DNA of 64,000 bases, from NCBI GenBank assembly GCA_021234155.1, contig JAJEKV010000033.1, positions 7,556,635-7,620,634 on the forward strand, given 5' to 3'. Below, one piece after another: positions 57,180 to 64,000 of the stretch. Origin of the DNA: Isoetes taiwanensis (lineage: Eukaryota; Streptophyta; Lycopodiopsida; Isoetales; Isoetaceae). How positions within the stretch are numbered: position 1 is the stretch's first letter; every line of letters starts with the position of its first letter. The notes beneath the pieces were generated by a model. The model was given only the letters and a program-made list of their open reading frames with translations, made no database searches and was not told the DNA's origin. The position numbers were made by a program, and so were the translations under genes.

Positions 57180-57224
57180 GGTCAGTGCTAGTTCTTGGTC
57201 AACCAAGAACATCACTGATACCAT
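57180..57224 (-). other. Primer binding site and hairpin at the left edge of the LTR
   Basis: Adjacent to the LTR end the minus strand reads TGGTATCAGTG, matching the initiator tRNA-Met complement (TGGTATCAGAG) in 10 of 11 positions. It overlaps an imperfect palindrome whose core is GTTCTTGGT-CA-ACCAAGAAC. Confidence 0.6.
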
Positions 57225-60200
57225 TGTGACGCCCCTACTAAATATACGGCTCCCCAACCGCACACCCTCAGAGGGAAATCCCCCATCGGGTCCTCCGACC
57301 CAAGACGGGCTCTCCGCCTATCCCGCACTCGGGATCCCTCAGAGTGCGGGAAGGGGACACCTAAGGTGTCTTTATGACCCTCCCCTATGGGCTCCTATCA
57401 CAAATGAAGCATAAACATTGTCGAAACTAGCAATAATCAATACGCCATACTACCCGGAGGGTAGACCATCCACATATCCATAACGGCAAAGAAGATAATC
57501 ATACGCCATAAAACATGAGAGCTCCTACCCATGGCTCCGACTCATAAGGAGGTCGACTGACTGGATAGGCCTCAAGATAGAGCAGACCGAGTCATAACAA
57601 TGGCGGGGCTGGCTATAGACAATGGCTAGGGTTGACCACTCCATCCGCCCCTCCCGTGCATACTTTGTGAACGAGCTAGATCGGGCTCTAGCATGACTCT
57701 AGCCTTCCTGGACACGCAATCCCATGGTATCACCCATCGAGACTACCTGTGTTGCATCTCCCCTGGTCCGTAGAGGCAGGAAGGGTTGCATCTCCCTTCC
57801 CGGGGTCTAGAGGTTCCACGGGCGGCTAGAGAATCGGGCTTACACACCCATTCGCCCCCCCACTTAACCTCCCAAAACAAGAGCCAAGCCAACACTTGCA
57901 ACTCTTGAGAGGAGTGGCGACACCATTGCCCCAGAGTAATGGGACCCATGCCCGCCCACACCTAAGTGACCGACCATAAGCCTAACCCACTATGGGATCC
58001 CCAAGAGCCACGCCAGCAGGGATCCCTCCAGTATTGCCTCTAGCCCCCGCTTGTGTAGTGCCGAGTCACATCATAGCTCCCATAGCTCTCGGTGGGTTCC
58101 TATGCAAAGCCGCATAATAATAGGAACTAAGGGGTCTAAACTAGAGCATACTACTAAGTAAGGCTACTAGGTCTCTACCCCCTTCCCAATACAAGAGGAG
58201 CAAACATGATCAACCATCATCACATCACATCATATCATGGTACATCATAAGAACATCTTAACCTAATCATACATATCTAACTTACAGTTAGGGTTCCTTG
58301 ATTAGGGTTCGAGATGTTCAACAAGGGTTCTAGGATGGCTCTACTCTAGATACAACATACAGACCAATCTGGAGTGCTACCTTCCGTGATGAACTACTAT
58401 GAACTCTACTCCACCATCGTGGACGCCAAGGCCTTACTCAGATAATCTGCACTCCACCGTGATACAAACAGAGGTTATCCCCCATACCAGCTCCATACTA
58501 ATACAGGGCCCTCCACATATCACTGTGACCGTGCTGGGTCCCCAGTGGGAAGAGTGAAGGGGTCATTTTACCCCGTCTCCCTCAGGGCCTACCTAGCTGC
58601 GGAAGCGTAAACATACATGTCAGTAAACAATATCAACACATATCCACCTCAAGGGTGGTACATCAACATCCGTGATAGACAAAGATCAAGACAATACATA
58701 TGGGAGATCCTACCCAAGGCTCGCATCAAGGGATGATCGACGGCTTTGGGCCGAGAGTTCATTGCGCATGTGAGTTCATGGCAATGGATTTGGCCGGCAT
58801 AAGAACATGGCATTGGGTTGTCCACTCCATCCGCCTCTCCCCGTGCACACTTTGCGTAGTAGGCTGAAAAGTGTTGGGACGATCGTAGCCTCACGGATGC
58901 ATAGCCAAAGGGGCTATTCCCCGGGTTGCATCTCCCAGCCCCATGGGGCGTGTAGGGATCACTCCCACCGAGGTCTACATGCCTGACTCCAAGGTGACTA
59001 GAGGGCCACCGCCTTATTCGACCGAACCCACCGGAAAGTGAACACCACTTCACGGGTGTCGAGCCCATGCCTTACCCGCAGACTCGGTAAGCCATTAGAC
59101 CTAGTCACAATGATCCCCGGTGAGGCCTTACACACCGTGAGGGATCGCTCAAGAGTCGAACACTAACCTCCTTCTTAGCCGCCCGCCCCTTCACCCACAA
59201 CCAGGTGTGGTTCTTGTACACAGTCTAAACTACAAGGTGCTAGAGAGGCTACTCTAGGAGCATCAACTACCAAGCTTTAGGTCTCTACCCCCCCTTCCCA
59301 ATACAAGGAGTTCACAGAGATACATCATCCATATACATCAGAGAAGACTAAAGAACTAGATCTAATCTATATCATAGAATTAGGTTCTTTAGTTAGAGTC
59401 TGGTATCTAGAGATCTAGATGGCTGCTAAGGGCAATTTAATAGGCTAAACCTACTGATTCAATGACTGGAAGACGGTTTAGGCTATTAAATTCACCAAAT
59501 ACCTGATCCTTGGCTCGCTCCTCCTGCTCTGAGTTCGACCATCCTGTTGAACTGCTCGAATCAAGGAAAACTAATGGTGCAATTTGCTTAGACAGAGTCT
59601 GGGAGGCGGTTTTGACTCCTGGGGCAGCCAAAACAGAGCTCTAGAACCCTATGGACGAAAATGGCAAGTTAGGGTTTTCTCCTACCTAAATAGACAAGGG
59701 GTTAGGGCTAGGGTTTCCAATTATCCCTTTAGGCATGTGGGATAATTGGGAATGGCCCACTTGCCTTTAATGGCTAGGTGGCATAAATGTATCTACATGG
59801 AAAGGTGTGCACCTTAATAAATGTGCACATTGGTAAATGTGCACATTAATAAATGCACATACACATACCTTGCAAGTTGCCCCCTAGGGGCTACCCGCCT
59901 GGCTACATCGCCGGGCTGCATACATCGGGCCGGGTGGCGGTACGCAAGGGATTTAGGCAAAGACAAGATACGCCCCGGGACCGTGATAACGTGGCCGGAA
60001 CGCCATATTCTCCCCACCTTGAAATGATGTTGTCCGCAAAGATCGCGGGTCTCCCCACCTTGAATCTTCCTAACCCAGAATCAACCCGATGCATGCAATA
60101 TACTACTATAATACTTACACATTTATTAAGATTACCTTAAGGTAATATTTTTAGAACATTATTACGCCCATTATCTTATGAAATAACTTATCAATTGTGA

Positions 60201-60452
60201 ACATCATTAAAGTAAGTTACTCAATAATTTCACTTTTTACAATTTAGTTAATCAAAATTTTAATATCTCATTCATATATATACTTATCCTTTGAGGTACT
60301 CTTCACTCCTTGCAACACATTCCAACAAAATTTGTGTTGTAAGTCTTCGAAGCTCGACCTCCTTGCCCTCCTGAGCTGCTCTATTGGCTCTGTGTCGACA
60401 CTACGCTAGTACCATTTAATTATTAATAAAATTTTGGTTATATGGTAACACC
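57225..60452 (-). repeat. 3.2-kb chromovirus LTR shared by RLG-C and RLG-D
   Basis: On the minus strand it runs from TGTTACCATATAACC (60452) to GGGGCGTCACA (57225). A PPT-like GATAGGTGGGG lies directly upstream and the PBS directly downstream. It contains no coding sequence. Internally, two diverged copies of about 1 kb are visible (about 57410-58340 and 58600-59430), each ending in a block with CTCTACCCCC-TTCCCAATACAA. A second copy of the whole LTR is not in the window, so the borders rest on motifs. Confidence 0.6.
57410..59430. repeat. Internal ~1-kb duplication within the LTR
   Basis: The shared order of phrases includes CCACTCCATCCGCC-CTCCCCGTGCA, GGTTGCATCTCCC and AGGTCTCTACCCCC-TTCCCAATACAA. 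The spacing is similar in both halves and the sequences are strongly diverged. Confidence 0.6.
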
Positions 60453-60900
60453 CCACCTATCTACATAAATGCATGGCTAATCTCCCAAGATAGGAAGAGG
60501 ATGCTTCTTCCATCATGGCCGTGGAGACACCTATCATGCCTATATGCCTCTCATGCCTACACCTTTAGTTGCCCAAAGCGTGGAGGATAGGGTCCTTCCC
60601 GTGATATGGGGCGGAAGGACGATTCCTCCTATCAATGCATATATGGGACTAGAGGTGCTTTTCCTATCAATGCATTCCTCAATGACCTCCTTTCTTCGAG
60701 GTCGCCTACTCCGGGGACGTAAGTAGACTTTCTAATCTACCTTCCACTCATCCAAGCGAAAACGGGTCATGCCTACATTGACATTACACACACCCTAGAG
60801 ATCACCGTAGTGGTCTCATCATCGGTAATCAACGCATGCAACCCATACCTAGCATAGGTTGCATGCGAGATTAATCTTAACTACACATAGAATTAATCTA
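60453..60900 (-). other. Segment between RLG-D pol stop and LTR
   Basis: No ORF of note. The left end holds the PPT. Short repeated phrases such as ATGCATTGATAGG occur. Confidence 0.5.
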
Positions 60901-63900
60901 CACAAATCGACATGCCTCGAGCCGCATTTCTTCGAGATGACCTTGCCGCCCCATTGCTCCATAAACCGTGGGTACCGCTTCAATAGATCCCTCTTGAGTA
61001 CCCATGTCGCTGGGCCTTTCCAGCAAGTGCTTCTACTTGACCAAATATTGAGAAACTCCGATCTCCTTGTTTTCTTGAAGGCTTTATCAAGAATCGCCTC
61101 GAACTATTTCCAATGCTTCCTCCGCCATTTCCAACAACGTTGAGTGTCCAAGACTTCGCTGGATTTGGAGTATGCTTCTTCAATAAACTCACGCGGAAGA
61201 CTTTATGAATCTTTAGGTGTGTCGGCAAGTCGAACTTGTAGGATTGGGTACCTACTCTCTTGACTATTCTCGAAGGTCCAGCCCACCTTGGAGCAAGCTT
61301 CTTACAATTTCCGGCGCGGAGCTTCTCACCGCTTCACTTTGATCTTGAGCCACACGTTGTCGCCAACTTCAACTCCCCGACAGTTCGATGTTTGTCGGCG
61401 ATGCTCTTTTGTCGACTCTTTTGCCGCCGTAAGATATCCTCGAACTTCTTCCACCACCGCCGATGTCGCCAATATTTGCCGCTAAACCTCTACTTTGACA
61501 CCTGGATTGTGCCAAGTGTCCGAGTTAGGCATTGGTAGCCGTGAATTGATCATAAACGCATTTACATTTGGGATGATTCCCGCTGGTGCTATTGCACGAA
61601 ACCCACCAAGTGAATAAATTCTTCCCACATACCTTGCTTGTTCCGCATATAGTTTCAGTAGCATATCCTCCAAAATCCTCGCTGGTCCGCTTCCGCTTGG
61701 CCATCCGTCATGGGATGATAGGCCGTGTTTCATGGATAGCTTCGCCGGAATGGTCGCAAAGAGGTCTTGCCAAAAGGCACTCATGAACTTTGATCCCTCG
61801 CCTGAGATAATCTCCCTTTGGCATGCCATGAAGCCCCGACGCATTTCTTTGGTGAAGAGCTTTGTTGTATCCATAGCTATGTTCCGGTGGGTCCGCAGGC
61901 ACAAAATGTGCCATCTTTGACAACTTGTCGACCACTACCATCAAGGCATCCTTCCCTCTTACCGCCCTTGGAAGCCCCGTTATGAAATCCATGCTGATCA
62001 CCTCCCATTTAGCGCTTGACACCGCTTAATGGCTCTAATGCCCCCGAATTCAAGCCGCTCTCTTCGTCACACGACATAGCCGACATTCCTTGATGTAGCG
62101 AAGCTACCGCTTCTTCATCCCCGCCAATAATAGTTGCCGCAAGACTTTGAAATATGTCTTCATGAATCCCGTGATGGCAGCTTATTGGACCAAGCAGCGG
62201 TCGTGGAGGATCAATTTCCTTACACGATGATTCGCACGCACAACTTGTCTTTATGGTATAAGAGATTACCTTCCTTCTTAAAGTTTTTGAAGGTTTTTCT
62301 CTCCTTTGTCCGTTTTGCTTCCCCGCTTAAGCTTGCTCATACTTCCTTGAAGTCCACATCCGCTGGCAAGGATTCTTCAATCTTCTTCCCAAAGTCACCG
62401 AAAGCGCCAAAATTGCATTGCAATGCACTCTAGTTGTCGTGGGTGCCTTTGAAAGCGATCCGCTACCACGCTGAGCTTCCCCGCTTGTAGACTATATCAA
62501 AGTCATACTCTTCGAGAACTCCATCCACCTTCGGCTGTCCTCGTGTTAAGGTGTGGTTATGCGGAATACATACCGGAGGCTGGCGATCTCAGATCCAATT
62601 GGAACTTCCTTCCCAAGAGATAGTGCCTCCAAATTCTTAATGCCCCGACAACCGCAGCAATTTTGATCGTAAGGGCCGTAGCGCTGGCTCAAGGCTGCTC
62701 ATCTTCCCCGAATCGTGATGCTACCACACGCCTTCCCCGCATGAGCACCGCACTGCGGGCTATCTTACTTGGCGCTCTGCCGCCACCAACTTGTTTTCTC
62801 TCGGTCCGGCAGAAAGTTAAGACGGGCGTTGTCAAAGTTTCCTTCAACAATTCAAACCCCGCTTGGGCTTTTTGTGCCAATGGTCTGCCCAATCTTTCAC
62901 CTTTTCCTCACCTCGCAAGTCAAGAAGGGCCGCTTATCTTAGCGGTTCTTCACTAACTTCCTCGTAGTACCGCTAGGCCAAGGAAACTTCTGACCTCATG
63001 CACATTCTTCGCTGTCGGCCACCGGATGACGGCTTCAATCTTGGTGTGATCCGCCGAGATTCCTTCGCTGAGATCACATGACCCAGGTATTCCACCTCCT
63101 CTCCGCGGCGACACTGGACAACTTGGCGCATAACCGTGCTCTTCAACTTCTCCAAAGACTCTCCTTAAGTGTTGTACGTGTTCTTCAAGGGATCCGCTAT
63201 ACACCAAAATGTCATCAAAGAATACTATTACGTAAGGTGTCTAAGAACTCTTCAAGATGTCGCTCATGAGCCTCATGAACGTTGCCGGGCATTCGGAAGT
63301 TTTAAAGGCATTAGCGTGAACTCATAGTGCCCGCATCGCTCAATGAGGTTTAATGAATATCTTCTTCCTTTATCCCGATTCGATGATAGTCCCGACCTTA
63401 GGCTTCCATTTTGGAGAAGACCTTTGCCCTTTGGAGTTGATCCATCAAGTCGCCCTGACTGGGGAGCGATACTTGTTCTTGATGGTGTGCTTGTTCAACC
63501 GCCTATAGTCTATGCACATCCTCAAACCGCCATCCTTCTTCTTGACAAAAAGAATGGGCGCCCAAATGGCAGACACTAGGTCTAATGAAGCCTAGGTCGA
63601 AAGCAACTCCCCGCAATTTCTTTAGCTCGGCAACTCATGCGCCGTCATTCTATATGGGGCCTTGCTCGTCGGGTTTCATTCTCTGGCTCGAGTGTTATCT
63701 CACACTCGACTTCTATAAGGAGGGAGCTGCTTTTGATCTCATCCGAAAGAGATCGTGGAACTCGCGGATCAACTTAGCTACTTGCTTGGGCAACTCACCG
63801 AGCCCCTTTATCTTCCTTACCCTCTTCTCGATTCGGGCTCTGGATCTCGAGCTTGAAGATATATGCTACTTGCTTCACTCTTTTATGCACCTCAACAAAT

Positions 63901-64000
63901 AAGCTTACTAGACATGCAATCGCATAATGGGAACAACTTTCTTTACCGTGATCTCTATGATTTTGCCATTGCGCCGTGGAGGGTCACTTTGGCGCTTCCA
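60900..64000 (-). pseudogene. RLG-D pol: RT, RNase H, integrase and chromodomain (runs off the window)
   Basis: Collinear with RLG-C pol but heavily frameshifted. RT pieces are at 62953-63600, including the [10 protein letters not shown]-like [11 protein letters not shown]. RNase H debris is at 62500-62900. The integrase is at 61482-62200, with WEVISMDFITGLPRAVRGKD (first Asp) and KMAHFVP. Downstream, 60980-61228 has LKIHKVFRVSLLKK, typical of the IN end. A chromodomain-like stretch follows (YLVK-KHLLERP and ATWVLKRDLLKRYPRF in adjacent frames, 60930-61050). Chromodomains bind methylated histone tails and target integration. The upstream part lies beyond 64000. Confidence 0.82.

Larger units (their letters stand above)
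47883..57224 (-). mobile_element. RLG-C: chromovirus-type Ty3 element, 3'-truncated, with H3-like ORF in its 5' region
   Basis: The minus strand from the PBS at 57224 reads: H3-like gene, a TATA-headed unknown gene, gag, PR, RT-RH, and IN cut at 47883. The adjoining LTR (57225-60452) is shared with RLG-D on the right. Pol blocks are closely related to those of RLG-D (for example WEVISMDFITGLPR and KMAHFVP in both). That the PBS-to-gag segment belongs to the same element as gag-pol is an inference from position and strand only. Confidence 0.6.

Noticed and set aside
1-64000. tRNA, rRNA or other structural RNA genes
   Set aside because: No cloverleaf with conserved A/B boxes or rRNA core sequence was recognised by eye; the tRNA-like matches are PBS fragments only.

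Overview
This is a stretch of plant nuclear DNA made almost entirely of nested, decayed transposable elements. It contains Tat-like and chromodomain Ty3/gypsy retrotransposons, a LINE tail, a TRIM, two large cut-and-paste DNA transposons and a 1.3-kb satellite-like array. I see no intact host gene, rRNA, tRNA or CRISPR array. The retroelement lineages point to a land plant. The unusual DNA-transposon proteins (a DUF7869-like protein and a DFAENY-motif transposase) make me lean towards a non-seed plant, but that is a weak inference.

Layout. 1-3273: two full units and one cut unit of a 1.32-1.34-kb tandem repeat, each with a near-perfect palindrome of about 130 bp. 3274-4569: no gene seen. 4570-5228: protease fragment of a Ty3 element. 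5229-6215: dispersed repeat X. 6620-7190 and 18285-18411: LINE tail split by RLG-A. RLG-A (7191-18284, minus strand) is a complete 11.1-kb Ty3 element with 5-bp target duplication TTGCT, two LTRs, PBS and PPT, a long coiled-coil ORF after pol, and a TATA-headed ORF antisense to the element.

18898-32423 is a 13.5-kb DNA transposon (element B). It has 28-bp terminal inverted repeats (27/28), a 4-bp target duplication TAAC and a matching empty site at 5334-5337. It carries a DUF7869-like gene (-), a gene with a ParB-like domain (+), a multi-exon DFAENY transposase (-) and a gene ending in an FCP1/NLI-type phosphatase fold (+). It sits in a second copy of repeat X, which is also hit at 33287 by a Tat-like retrotransposon (+). 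The pol ORF of that element is interrupted at 37412-46821 by a second DNA transposon (element A: 22-bp TIRs, target duplication ATCA, same transposase family, Ulp1-like minus-strand gene, dense TGTACAT palindromes). Removing element A restores the reading frame.

At 47882/47883 the Tat-like element meets, tail to tail, a chromovirus-type element on the minus strand (IN, RT-RH, PR and gag from 47883 to 52463). Further right, up to a PBS at 57224, lie an unrecognised TATA-headed gene and a histone H3-like gene: an H3-type N-terminus, a long acidic/basic linker and a C-terminal H3 fold about 63% identical to canonical H3. A 455-bp TRIM interrupts this gene. The 3.2-kb LTR at 57225-60452 has a PBS on its left and a PPT plus the end of a chromodomain-containing pol (60453-64000) on its right, so two chromovirus copies appear to share one LTR. 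If so, the H3-like ORF lies inside the 5' internal region of a chromodomain retrotransposon.

Nearly every coding region has frameshifts or stops, so most are annotated as pseudogenes. Some of these may be basecalling or assembly errors.
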